64,000 bases of DNA from AV40 sp035568175 (lineage in GTDB: Bacteria > Verrucomicrobiota > Verrucomicrobiia > Chthoniobacterales > UBA10450): NCBI GenBank assembly GCA_035568175.1, contig DATMON010000007.1, forward strand, positions 1 to 64,000, in the 5' to 3' direction. Under the pieces are notes generated by a model. It was not told the DNA's origin and searched no databases. It saw nothing but the letters and a program-made list of their open reading frames with translations. Position numbers and translations under genes: made by a program. Shown in pieces: positions 16,649-25,608 of this stretch (within the stretch, counting starts at the first letter, position 1; each line of letters starts with the position of its first letter).

Positions 16649-17902
16649 TTAGGCGCTTTGGAGCATCGCCGGCGTCAGAGTGTCAGCCAAAATGTTGAGC
16701 GCTTCGTCGAGATCGGAGCGGGTGTGTTTTGCGGTCACGCAAGCGCGGAAGCAAATACCCTTTTGCGGAACGGCCGGATAATCGACCGGCGCCACCCAAA
16801 GCCCGCGCCGACGGACTTCATGACAGAGGCGATACATCCGTTCACGGTCCCCGATGATAATCGGCATGATGTAAGTTGTGGAGGACCCGGCATCGATGCC
16901 GAGCTCGCGCAATTTGTCGTGAAAGTAATCGGCATTTTCCCAAAGGTTTTTCCGCAGCGCAGAGCCCTCGCGAATCGCTATCTCGAGGGCTTTGAGCAGC
17001 CCGGCAATGACGACGGGCGGAAGGGCGCATGAATAGACATAGGGGTGCGCATAAAACCGCAGATATTGCAGCGTCTCTTTTGACCCCGCGACAAATCCAC
17101 CGAGGGATCCAAACGCTTTCGAAAACGTTCCGTATACGAGCGGAAAATGTTGTTCGACTCCAAATTGTTCGGCTGCGCCCCGGCCATGATCTCCACATCC
17201 AAGGATTGAATGCGCTTCGTCAACAAAGATTTTCGCGTCATGCTTCTCGGCGACTTCAATCAACTCTTTCAAATTACCGAAATCGCCATCCATCGAGTAA
17301 ATCCCTTCCACGATGACAAGGCGGCGTCTTCCTTTCTGTCGATCTAGCGCCGTGTTAAGCGAATCGGCATCGTTATGCTCAAATTTTTCGGTGCGACAAC
17401 GTGAAAGGACTGCGCCGTCCCGCAAACTCAAGTGGGAGCGATTATCGAGAATGGCGACGTCCGTTTTTCGCAATAAGCCGGAGATGGTTCCGAGCGCGCC
17501 GCCAAAGCCGCTGTTGAAAAGCATTGCGTCTTCGCGGCCGAGAAATTTGGCAATGCGCATTTCCAGTTCCCGGTGAAGGTCGGTCATTCCGGAGAGCATT
17601 GGTGAACCGCAGGCGCCGAGGCCGTGGGTCTGGAGCGCATCGTGGGCGGCGGCGATGACTTCCGGGTGGTTAGCCAGCCCGAGGTAATTGTAGGAACAAA
17701 GATTAACGACCGAGAGCGGCTTCCCGTCGTAGTTGATGGTGGTTCGCGCTTCGGCGGCCGCGAGCAGAGCCGGCTCGTACAATTTAACGGCCCACGCGCC
17801 AACATGCATCCAGCGGGTAAAGCTGGGCGGGGCCTGGAGAGGATCGTTGCTTTCGCCGGCGAGAAAGTTACTGAGGCTTAATTTTGCGGGATCGTCGTTC
17901 AT
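16649..17902 (-). CDS. spt: Alpha-oxoamine synthase, probable serine palmitoyltransferase
   Basis: A 417-residue PLP enzyme. SYNYLGL (70-76), GLGACGSPMLSG (94-105), H157, DEAH (228-231) and the PLP lysine K262 in GTFSKAFGSLGG are all present. Family members condense an amino acid with an acyl-CoA (SPT, KBL, BioF, HemA). The window has a separate KBL paired with tdh at 62327-63517, and there are no biotin genes here. The next genes are FA2H- and DES1-like, which act on sphingoid lipids, so serine plus palmitoyl-CoA giving 3-ketosphinganine is the favoured reaction. It lies 18 bp upstream of the phosphotransferase gene in the same operon. Confidence 0.75.
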   Translation of the reverse strand: MNDDPAKLSLSNFLAGESNDPLQAPPSFTRWMHVGAWAVKLYEPALLAAAEARTTINYDGKPLSVVNLCSYNYLGLANHPEVIAAAHDALQTHGLGACGSPMLSGMTDLHRELEMRIAKFLGREDAMLFNSGFGGALGTISGLLRKTDVAILDNRSHLSLRDGAVLSRCRTEKFEHNDADSLNTALDRQKGRRRLVIVEGIYSMDGDFGNLKELIEVAEKHDAKIFVDEAHSILGCGDHGRGAAEQFGVEQHFPLVYGTFSKAFGSLGGFVAGSKETLQYLRFYAHPYVYSCALPPVVIAGLLKALEIAIREGSALRKNLWENADYFHDKLRELGIDAGSSTTYIMPIIIGDRERMYRLCHEVRRRGLWVAPVDYPAVPQKGICFRACVTAKHTRSDLDEALNILADTLTPAMLQSA

Positions 17903-18054
17903 TCCTTATGGCAAATCATCCGCCACGGGGCGGGTTCCATATCGGGGCAGCTATTGTACTGCGTCTGATGCCCTCGACAAGGCTTTAGTCACTACTTTTT
18001 ATCAGGCTAATATCCTGTCCCGGGCCAACGTTGCCCAGGCAAGCGTCAGCGTCG

Positions 18055-18678
18055 CTATTTTCGGGTCGTCCCGAAGATGTAGTCCCACAGGGGCGAGCTG
18101 ACGCCGTAGCCGGCTTCGTCGTCCTGATAATGGTGGCGGAGATGGTACTGTTTCAACCAGACGCCCACCCCATTTCTCATCGCGAAATGATGCGTGGCGT
18201 AGTGGATCATGTCGTAGCAAACGTAGCCGGAGACGAGCCCCGCCCAGATTGCCGGCCCAAACCCGCGGAAGCTGATGGCAAAAAGAAGATAGAACAATAT
18301 TGCCAGCGGCAGACTAATGACCGGCGGCAAAACCAACCGGCTCGCATCGTTTGGATAATCGTGGTGCACGCCGTGAATAATGAAGTGGAGCGTTTTTCCA
18401 GCGCGAGTCTTCGGTTCGTAATGAAAAACGTAGCGATGGACGATGTACTCCAGAAGCGTCCAGATCAGAACGCCAAACACAAAAAGGACGAATACAATTG
18501 AGATCGACATTTTTCCGGACACGAGCGCGCGATAGAGCATGTAAACAACCGCGGGAACGTATAAAATCACCGGCGTGATTGGATGGACGTGGGAAAAAAA
18601 CTCCATGAACCTGCTCTCAAACATTGGAACGCTTTCATTCTTGTTCGAGACGTAGAATCGCTTCCTGGATTCAGACAT
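18055..18678 (-). CDS. Fatty acid 2-hydroxylase (FA2H)-like membrane di-iron enzyme
   Basis: A 207-residue membrane hydroxylase. Histidine motifs are HRYVFH (81-86), HGVHH (102-106), HYATHH (159-164) and HLRHH (179-183), set among four hydrophobic segments. HHDYPNDASRLVLPP is the hallmark block of eukaryotic FA2H/Scs7, which 2-hydroxylates the N-acyl chain of ceramide. The start is the ATG at 18678, overlapping the desaturase stop by 8 bp; an upstream ATG at 18723 would overlap by 53 bp and adds a non-conserved stretch. The cytochrome b5 domain of yeast Scs7 is absent. C4-hydroxylation of the sphingoid base is an alternative. Confidence 0.8.
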   Translation of the reverse strand: MSESRKRFYVSNKNESVPMFESRFMEFFSHVHPITPVILYVPAVVYMLYRALVSGKMSISIVFVLFVFGVLIWTLLEYIVHRYVFHYEPKTRAGKTLHFIIHGVHHDYPNDASRLVLPPVISLPLAILFYLLFAISFRGFGPAIWAGLVSGYVCYDMIHYATHHFAMRNGVGVWLKQYHLRHHYQDDEAGYGVSSPLWDYIFGTTRK

Positions 18679-19699
18679 TGATCGCTTCCGCTCCAACAGT
18701 TTCGCGGCCTCCAAGATCGACAATCGGTTGCGTAACTTCTAGCTCCGATCCGACCTTCTTGATGCGTTCGATGCGCGAGAACAAACTATAACGTTGGTCA
18801 AAGATGAATTGGAAAAGCAGCAGGCTCCACGAAGGATGAAATTTTAGATTCTCGTAGAACTCCGGCGCCATGGCGCGAAGTTTCGGCAAGTTATTCCAGG
18901 GGATCGACGGCAAATCATGGTGCTCGTTATGGTATCCCATGTTCAGGCAAAGCCGGTTGATCGGTCCGTAATAACTGTAGGTCTCCTGGTCGGGATCGTT
19001 CGTGTAGTGCTCCTGGATCCACCGCGCGCCGACCGGATGCAGGCCGATTGAAAAGAAAGACGACAAAGCCAGGTAGACGAAACCAGGCCAGCCCGTGAAA
19101 TAAACCACGGCGACATCGTAAATTATGGCGCAGAGCAGATTGACCGCGAACCAGCGGTCCCACATGGTGATCGACTTCAAACGCGGCGGCCGCGTTAGCT
19201 GAAAGAAAGGAAAAAGCATCAACCAAATCGCTTTACGATACCAAACGTTGCCAACCAGACGCGCCTCCCAAAGATTGGCCAGATCGGCATCGTGTTGATA
19301 GTCGCCTTGATGGGAATGATGCTTCAAATGGTAAACCCGAAAACCCATTGCACCGGCCGTCAGATTCGGAAGATCGGCTAGGATCGCGACCAGCTTGTTC
19401 AAACCCTTGTTTCTGAAGATGAGATTGTGGGTCGCATCGTGAATGATGACGTAGTTGGCATGATTGGCGAACGCACCCACGCCATAAGCGACCAAAAAAC
19501 TTAGCCACCAATACCGGAATCCAAGTTTTCCCATTCCATACGCGATCGAAGTCTGGAGAATCAAGAGTCCAAGAGTGATTAGAGCCGTATGAGGATTCCT
19601 TACCATCAACTCTCGAATTTCGGGATGAGCCTTCAGGATCGCTCGGGCTCGTGCCGGGTGCGGATGCTCAACTTCAGACGGGTAAAAGGCCGCGTGCAT
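18671..19699 (-). CDS. Sphingolipid Delta4-desaturase (DES1/DEGS)-like membrane desaturase
   Basis: A 342-residue membrane desaturase. The three histidine boxes are HDATH (87-91), HLKHH (124-128) and HNEHH (257-261). The flanking blocks ILKAHPEIREL, GLHPVGARWIQEHY and ETYSYYGPINRL followed by NMGYHNEHHDLPSIPW match eukaryotic dihydroceramide Delta4-desaturases much more than bacterial acyl-lipid desaturases, judged from remembered DES1 sequence. ATG 19699 puts the N-terminus where DES1 begins; a TTG at 19738 would add 13 residues. Its stop overlaps the hydroxylase start, so the pair is translationally coupled. Confidence 0.82.
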   Translation of the reverse strand: MHAAFYPSEVEHPHPARARAILKAHPEIRELMVRNPHTALITLGLLILQTSIAYGMGKLGFRYWWLSFLVAYGVGAFANHANYVIIHDATHNLIFRNKGLNKLVAILADLPNLTAGAMGFRVYHLKHHSHQGDYQHDADLANLWEARLVGNVWYRKAIWLMLFPFFQLTRPPRLKSITMWDRWFAVNLLCAIIYDVAVVYFTGWPGFVYLALSSFFSIGLHPVGARWIQEHYTNDPDQETYSYYGPINRLCLNMGYHNEHHDLPSIPWNNLPKLRAMAPEFYENLKFHPSWSLLLFQFIFDQRYSLFSRIERIKKVGSELEVTQPIVDLGGRETVGAEAINV

Positions 19700-19850
19700 T
19701 ACGTAAGGGATTTTAACGGGACTCGAACAAGGTTTCAATAGCCGAAGGGGGGGTTAGCTTTGGCTGACAAGAGGAGTAGCGCAACTGAAAAGAGGGCCAG
19801 CAGCGCGAGGTTAAGAGGCAGGGGGCCTGCGACGCCCTGACATGGCAGGA

Positions 19851-20909
19851 CTATAGATCTTGGGGTGCGAGGTCGTGGGTGCGCAGAACGACACCCGGTA
19901 GATACTGCCTGACATTGATGATTCGCCAGCCCGTCACCCGAAAAACCTTCCACATGCCGCTCGGCCACTGAACAGAAACCCAGATCAGACGGAGAACGCC
20001 TTCGAGCCAGTAGCCAATCTTTGAGGCCAACGATTCGGCTGCCAAGATCTTGCACTCCAGGACGAGCAACATCCAAGCGTCGTCAGTCAGTTCCCTCTCA
20101 TGACGTCGACGCATCTCGGGTAAAAACTGTCTGCACATCACGCCCGTCGAAACGGTTCGTGACTTATCGCGTTGAATACTAAGCTGCTCACCGTGAAATC
20201 GCCAAGTCGCGAGTCTCCTCGGTAGATGGACTGTCCCGGTCAGGTTGGTAAGGCGAACGAGCCAGATTAAGTCGGCAACAGATCCCACGTTTGTTTCGAA
20301 CGGGCCCGCGGCAAGTGCGACATCGGCGCGCACGAGCAATTGGGTAAGGGAATAATAAACGCTCCGACCCGAGTAGTGTAAGATGCAATCATGCGGAGGT
20401 GGTCGATAATTGATGGTCTGTTTCTTTTCTCCGGGAATAGCTGTGCGTACGGTGTCGGAATTCAAGAGCTTCTTGATGCTCCCGCGCGATAAATGGTTCC
20501 TCAAATCATTAGCCGAGAGCTTGTTACCGTGTCGGTTGATAAATAACGCGTCGCACGCGGCAATACCCGCTCCCGAACATCTTGAAAATGCTTCGAGCAT
20601 TTCGCTCAAAAATTCGGGGGACATTGTATCGTCGCACGTAGCAAAACAGAGAAACTGACCGCCCGCGATTTTGAGCCCGCGGTTGAGAGCGGCGTAAACT
20701 CCTTCACGAGGAATCTGATGCAGTTGAAAACGTGAATCATTCGAGGCGACTGATTGAAAAAAATCCCAGCTGCCGTCGGTGGACCCGCTGTCCAAAACGA
20801 TCGCTTCCCAATCGGCGAACGTTTGACTCAGCAAGGAATCAATTCGTGGCTCGAGAAATTCCCGCGCGTTCAGCGACGGCAACAGAATCGATACTTTGGG
20901 AGCTCCCAT
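19851..20909 (-). CDS. Glycosyltransferase family 2
   Basis: A GT-A inverting glycosyltransferase of about 352 residues with the N-terminal nucleotide-binding fold (VSILLPSLNAREFL, LDSGSTDGSWDF) and the metal site CDDTMSPEFL. The ATG at 20909 is preferred; a TTG at 20921 would add four residues. The C-terminal 100 residues are of unknown function. It opens the surface-polysaccharide block on the minus strand. The 112 bp to the desaturase gene hold no convincing signal. Confidence 0.8.
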   Translation of the reverse strand: MGAPKVSILLPSLNAREFLEPRIDSLLSQTFADWEAIVLDSGSTDGSWDFFQSVASNDSRFQLHQIPREGVYAALNRGLKIAGGQFLCFATCDDTMSPEFLSEMLEAFSRCSGAGIAACDALFINRHGNKLSANDLRNHLSRGSIKKLLNSDTVRTAIPGEKKQTINYRPPPHDCILHYSGRSVYYSLTQLLVRADVALAAGPFETNVGSVADLIWLVRLTNLTGTVHLPRRLATWRFHGEQLSIQRDKSRTVSTGVMCRQFLPEMRRRHERELTDDAWMLLVLECKILAAESLASKIGYWLEGVLRLIWVSVQWPSGMWKVFRVTGWRIINVRQYLPGVVLRTHDLAPQDL

Positions 20910-20950
20910 TTTAATCGTCAACGCGCCACGAGAAGCCGCTTTCTACCGTT

Positions 20951-21919
20951 TTAGATAACGCGGCCGTTAACGACAATGAGGTATTGTCGTTTCAAAAGGT
21001 AAACGAGCGCCGGGAATAGAGCGGATTTTTTTCTCGGGCTCGCCAACGGCGCCGGAGAGGACGTCCCGAGTTGCGCCGCGCACGCCATCACCGTGCGAAT
21101 GTAGGGAGCATAGATATTCTGAACGACGGTTTTTGATGGGACCACGTGATATTTTGCCAACTGGGTGTCGTAGATACAACCGGTCAATTGTTTGAAGGCG
21201 TGAAAATGGAAGAAGATCAAAGGCTGATCGTCCACCAGGATCACTCCGTCCCGATGCGAAATCTTATAGTTGGCGATGTTCCACGCCGCCAGATTCGCTC
21301 CTTTATGCTGCAACACGACCACGTTTTGAAAACGAGTTGGCCAGTCATCCAAGTACTTCTGGTCGGCGAACTTGCCGTCTTCCACCCGATCATAACACCA
21401 TTCGATACAACGTTCCCGCCACCAGCGAAGACACGCTAGCCCGTGTTCGTCCCGGCGAAAGCTGACCCAGCCCACATTGAAAATGCCGTTCCATTCCCAC
21501 TTGCGAAAAGCCTCGGCAAATCGGTGCGGGATGATGCCGATTGACTTGTCTTTCAACTCGTCGAAAAGCGGCGCCACACTCGAGAAGAAAAAGAGATCCG
21601 CATCGAGGTATGTGATCAGATCGATCGTCGGATCGATCCGCAGGATTAAGAGCGGCAAAGAAGGCGTGCAGGTAAAATAATATTCAACGCGGGACCGGTT
21701 CGTCTTTGCTTGGCTCAGTGCTGGATCGTCCCGCTCCAGCTCGTCCAACGTGAGCAAGCTCACTTTAGGCAGGTTCAGTCGAACCAGTTCACCATGGCTC
21801 GAGAGGTCCAAACACAAAATCCAAAGCTTGAAATCAGGACAATGTTTCGTAAGCGAATTGTACAGCGCCAAGCCCCGGACGAGATAGTGGCGATCAAAAT
21901 AAGTAGAGAAGTGGCGCAT
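20951..21919 (-). CDS. Nucleotide-diphospho-sugar transferase (GT8-like)
   Basis: A protein of about 322 residues with YLDADLFFF, the DxD metal/sugar-nucleotide motif of GT-A enzymes. The conserved N-terminus (HFSTYFDRHYLVRGLALYNSL) fixes the start at ATG 21919; ATG 21946 and TTG 21949 lie upstream in frame. HKGANLAAWNIANY and ILVDDQPLIFFHFHAFK are blocks seen in glycosyltransferases of polysaccharide loci. It is probably one of the chain-assembly enzymes for the polysaccharide exported by the adjacent Wzm/Wzt pair. Confidence 0.75.
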   Translation of the reverse strand: MRHFSTYFDRHYLVRGLALYNSLTKHCPDFKLWILCLDLSSHGELVRLNLPKVSLLTLDELERDDPALSQAKTNRSRVEYYFTCTPSLPLLILRIDPTIDLITYLDADLFFFSSVAPLFDELKDKSIGIIPHRFAEAFRKWEWNGIFNVGWVSFRRDEHGLACLRWWRERCIEWCYDRVEDGKFADQKYLDDWPTRFQNVVVLQHKGANLAAWNIANYKISHRDGVILVDDQPLIFFHFHAFKQLTGCIYDTQLAKYHVVPSKTVVQNIYAPYIRTVMACAAQLGTSSPAPLASPRKKSALFPALVYLLKRQYLIVVNGRVI

Positions 21920-21995
21920 TGAGTTAGGCGGGCGAATTAGAGGCATCAACCGGCCACATAATTCGAATTGAATGAGTGAGTGGCTATCCTTTCAC

Positions 21996-23252
21996 CTACT
22001 GATCAATTCTGCGCCACTTCACGTCCGCATAAACGTGACCGAGCTCTTCGCCGGAGAAGCCATCGAAGCTGTCAGCAACGGTGGCAACAATTGTAAAGCT
22101 AAGCGCCTGCGGACGCCGATCGTAAAGCTTCGTCTTCGGCGTATGAAGTGCCAGATGGATAAAGTAGCGGCCGGGAAGGAGCAACCGACGTGGAATTGCC
22201 GCGGCGATATTGTACTCTCCCGGGGCTTCCACTAAAATGGGTGGGTCTGCCATTGATAACGTCGAATAAAAAATTGGCTCGCGCTTAAAATTCAGGACTT
22301 CGAACGAAAGTTGAAGTCCCTCGATGCGGCGTTGCACGTTGAATGCGCATTTCAGGACCACCGGCTCGCTCGAGCTAAAGGACGTTTTTGCCTGATCATC
22401 AGATCCATACAATCCGGCAGACTGGAAACTTGCCTCGCTGTCCCTTGGCGGAAATTCGATGACTGGCGTTTGTTGCTGCCCTCCGCCCAGATAAATTGCA
22501 ACGACGTCAGCCGTCTTCCCTGACTCTTCAATTTCGCCCTGTCGCAATAGAATACAGCGAGAGCAAAGACGGGATATTGCGTCCATGTCGTGGCTGACAA
22601 AGACCACGGTGCGCCCCTCGTTGGCTGCGACATCTTCCATTTTCTCCAGGCATTTTGCCTGAAAATCTGCGTCGCCCACCGCCAAGACTTCGTCAATCAG
22701 AAGAATTTCCGGATCGAGATGGGCGGCAACGGCAAAAGCCAACCGCACATACATGCCACTCGAGTAACGCTTCACCGGAGTGTCCAGAAATTTTTCCATT
22801 TCCGCGAAAGCAACAATTTTGTCGAACTTTCTCCGAATCTCCGCGCGGCTCATTCCCAGGATCGCGCCATTTAAGAAAATGTTTTCACGTCCGGTCAGTT
22901 CGGGATGAAAACCAGTACCGACTTCAAGGAGCGCCCCAACCCGGCCATAAACGTCCACCCCACCGCTGGTTGGCTCGGTAATCCGGTTCAGGATCTTGAG
23001 CAGGGTACTTTTGCCCGCTCCATTTCCGCCGATGATGCCGACGACCTCGCCCACTTCAACATCGAAGGAAACGTCTTTAAGGGCCCACAGAGTCTCAGAG
23101 GTAGAGCCGTTTTGCCAAAAACGGTTCAACAGTCGTCGAGGTAGAGTGACGAGCTCATCGTGCAACGTTCTGTAGCCCCGCAAGGCGTTTCGCTGGTGAG
23201 CGATGTTAAACGACTTGCTGAGATTTTGAACGGAAAGGACTACATCTGGCAT
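21996..23252 (-). CDS. wzt: Polysaccharide ABC exporter ATPase with carbohydrate-binding tail (Wzt type)
   Basis: A 418-residue ATPase. Walker A GGNGAGKSTLLK, the family stretch GRVGALLEVGTGFHPELTGRENI, signature YSSGMYVRLAFAVA and Walker B LLIDEVLAVGD are typical of O-antigen and teichoic acid exporters. The extra C-terminal 150 residues form a beta-sandwich of the Wzt_C kind, which in known systems reads the chain end before export. The permease is the next gene upstream. An ABC-dependent exporter, not a Wzx/Wzy system, is therefore used here. Confidence 0.88.
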   Translation of the reverse strand: MPDVVLSVQNLSKSFNIAHQRNALRGYRTLHDELVTLPRRLLNRFWQNGSTSETLWALKDVSFDVEVGEVVGIIGGNGAGKSTLLKILNRITEPTSGGVDVYGRVGALLEVGTGFHPELTGRENIFLNGAILGMSRAEIRRKFDKIVAFAEMEKFLDTPVKRYSSGMYVRLAFAVAAHLDPEILLIDEVLAVGDADFQAKCLEKMEDVAANEGRTVVFVSHDMDAISRLCSRCILLRQGEIEESGKTADVVAIYLGGGQQQTPVIEFPPRDSEASFQSAGLYGSDDQAKTSFSSSEPVVLKCAFNVQRRIEGLQLSFEVLNFKREPIFYSTLSMADPPILVEAPGEYNIAAAIPRRLLLPGRYFIHLALHTPKTKLYDRRPQALSFTIVATVADSFDGFSGEELGHVYADVKWRRIDQ

Positions 23253-23269
23253 TGCAAATAAAACGAAAA

Positions 23270-24205
23270 TTAAATGATGTCTGCAAAGGTCCGTTCGACC
23301 CTGCGAAAGAAAAAGGCGCCACTAAGCAGAATAAACGCAGACATTGCGACCGTGATCCAAAAAATGGTGGGATTGAGCGCGCTTCGGCCCAGCACAGACC
23401 AACGGAAACCCTCCACAAACCCAACGACCGGGTTAAGGGCGAACAATGTCTGCCACCGCGGCGAGTGGATATTACTCGTTGGGTAAATGATTGCGCTCGC
23501 CCACATCCAGATTTGTAGAAAAAGCGGCAGGGCATAATTACAATCGCGATACTTGACGCTGAGTGCCGAAAACCAGAGGGCGACGCCGGTTGCAGTGATT
23601 GCAGTCAGGAATAAAAAGCCGGGGATCGCGAGCAGGCGCAGGGTTGGCGGTACACGGTAAATCGCCATAAAAATGAAAAGCATGATCAGCGTCACCGCGA
23701 AATCGACTAAAGTCGAAAACGTGTGTGAAAGCGGAATCAACATTCTTGGAAAATAAACTTTTGAGACAAGCTGCGCGTTGTTCACCAGACTGTTGCTGCT
23801 TCGCTGTGCGGTTTGTGAAAAGTAATTCCACGCGGTTAGTCCGCAGAAAATAAACAACAGATGCGGCGCTCCATCGCTGGGCAATTTTGCGACGCGGCCG
23901 GCAATTACCGCTAGAATTATTGCCGCGACTAAAGGTTGTAGCGCGACCCAGACCATGCCGAGCGCGGTCTGTTTGTAGATGACCCTAATGTTTCGCTCGA
24001 CCAAAATCCAAAGCAGATCGCGATACTGCCAAAGTTCGCGAATATTCAGCGCGACCCAACCTTTGGTCGGCCGAATGCGAAGCAGAGGCTTCTGATTTCG
24101 GGGGCTCGCCAGAAGCGACGTTACCTGCGGTGTTGCTTCGGCAACAAGGGTGGGAGATTCGGCCTTCAAGGGATCAACTTTACCGGCGATCTTCCTCCTG
24201 ATCAA
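23270..24205 (-). CDS. wzm: Polysaccharide ABC exporter permease (Wzm type)
   Basis: A 311-residue ABC-2 permease with a cytoplasmic N-terminus and six hydrophobic segments. LWQYRDLLWILVERNIRVIYKQT is cut short here as the family entry block, and FALNPVVGFVEGFRW near the end is also characteristic. The start is TTG 24205, overlapping the stop of the upstream membrane-protein gene (TTGA). It pairs with the Wzt gene downstream, 17 bp apart. Confidence 0.87.
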   Translation of the reverse strand: MIRRKIAGKVDPLKAESPTLVAEATPQVTSLLASPRNQKPLLRIRPTKGWVALNIRELWQYRDLLWILVERNIRVIYKQTALGMVWVALQPLVAAIILAVIAGRVAKLPSDGAPHLLFIFCGLTAWNYFSQTAQRSSNSLVNNAQLVSKVYFPRMLIPLSHTFSTLVDFAVTLIMLFIFMAIYRVPPTLRLLAIPGFLFLTAITATGVALWFSALSVKYRDCNYALPLFLQIWMWASAIIYPTSNIHSPRWQTLFALNPVVGFVEGFRWSVLGRSALNPTIFWITVAMSAFILLSGAFFFRRVERTFADII

Positions 24206-25575
24206 AAGGACAAGTATTCATACTTGGAGAGGAAAAGACCTTGTTCATTTTTGCCGCTTTGTTCGAATCGGGCCCGATTTTCCTTCAGGTCTCGTCGAAG
24301 ATTTTTGACATCGTCGGCCGATTTGATTCCCAATCCGGCCAATCTCACAAGTCCGGCTTCCCGTCGGGGCTTCGGGATCGTTGCGGGGTGGTCGATATCG
24401 AAGAGAAATTCTCCGTCCCGTTCCGCTCGCACAGCGCAATTTTCGCGCAACGATTCGGCGACATACATCGAACGATGAACTCCGCCAACGATGCCGAGGG
24501 CTAGACCAAGCATCGCGAATCCGATAACCGCATAGCGTTGCCACCCGCGGAACATCGCATGGCGATAAATCTCGGCCAAGGCGATGGGGACGGCCGTCAT
24601 GAAGGCAAGTGTGGGCAAGGCGATACCGAAAGGACGTGCGATCCCGAGAGCGGGTAGCGAAAGGAGCGCGCCCAAACAGCAAATGCCCAGAACTTGCCAG
24701 CGCGCCAATGGACGACTTACGACAAGAAAAATCACTAGCAGCGCAATCAAAAATCCGGTCCAGAGAAATCCAATCAGTTTATCGGCTATCCCTATCATGG
24801 TAAAACCGCCTGGTAGCGAAGAGGACGCCATCGCCTTGAGAAGCTTATTTATGGCGGAAGAGGTGAACTGGGGGCTAAGCGCATTGGGGATGAAGAAATG
24901 CCAGAGCCAATAATGGAAAGCGAAGATGCCAAGCAGACTCAGCGAAGCCGCCAGGACTTGGCGCCAGCGCGCGCGATCCGGTGTTGAGATCAACCAGATG
25001 AGCGGCAAGGCCACCGGCAGGGTGTAACTTTCTTCGCGGATAAACGTGGCGACGGTTGCGGAGAGCAACATGAGAACAAAGAAAACGGTCCGCCGTTGTT
25101 TGATCCAACGAACAAAAAAAAGAGCCGTCAGAGTAATGAAAATATAGGCCAGGATCAGGTGACTCAGGCAAACCCAAAGGACGAGCGAAGCGAACACTCT
25201 CGAAGAAACAAATAACGCTAAGACAATCGCGATCTGGAAAAACTGGAGACCGAGGTCGGACAAAAGAATCCCGACCAAAAACAAAAAGAGCGCCATGACG
25301 AAGAGCATGAAGATTCTGTGGAGCAGAATGTTTTCGCCCCAGAGCGTACCTTGCAGGTTGTAAAGAAGAATGCTAACGGGCCGCAATCCGGGCGTTTCTA
25401 TCTTGTCCGGATCGACCACGCCGTGAAACACCGAGAGGATTTCCGGGCCGCTATACGTGCGAATCAGATGAAAGTCGTCCCAATGAAAGGGATAGGAAAA
25501 AGTAAAAGCAAACATCGCGGACCAGATGAGCAGGAGGATGCCAACAAGGCCGGCGATTTTTGGAGCGGAACGCAT
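24202..25575 (-). CDS. Polytopic membrane protein, GT-C-like
   Basis: A 457-residue protein with about ten hydrophobic segments and a soluble C-terminal tail of about 75 residues. FSYPFHWDDFHLIRTY in the first periplasmic loop holds paired acidic residues, as in GT-C lipid-linked-sugar glycosyltransferases. I do not recognise a specific family. It sits immediately upstream of, and overlapping, the Wzm gene, so a role in modifying or assembling the exported glycan is likely. Confidence 0.6.
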   Translation of the reverse strand: MRSAPKIAGLVGILLLIWSAMFAFTFSYPFHWDDFHLIRTYSGPEILSVFHGVVDPDKIETPGLRPVSILLYNLQGTLWGENILLHRIFMLFVMALFLFLVGILLSDLGLQFFQIAIVLALFVSSRVFASLVLWVCLSHLILAYIFITLTALFFVRWIKQRRTVFFVLMLLSATVATFIREESYTLPVALPLIWLISTPDRARWRQVLAASLSLLGIFAFHYWLWHFFIPNALSPQFTSSAINKLLKAMASSSLPGGFTMIGIADKLIGFLWTGFLIALLVIFLVVSRPLARWQVLGICCLGALLSLPALGIARPFGIALPTLAFMTAVPIALAEIYRHAMFRGWQRYAVIGFAMLGLALGIVGGVHRSMYVAESLRENCAVRAERDGEFLFDIDHPATIPKPRREAGLVRLAGLGIKSADDVKNLRRDLKENRARFEQSGKNEQGLFLSKYEYLSF

Positions 25576-25608
25576 TTTAGATCGACATTCGCGATTGGCT
25601 GCGCCGCC

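Noticed and set aside
19735..20076. Minus-strand frame ending in a hydrophobic stretch just before the desaturase, overlapping a TTG (TTGA)
   Set aside because: No start codon near the hydrophobic part, and most of the frame overlaps the GT2 gene in another frame; probably chance.
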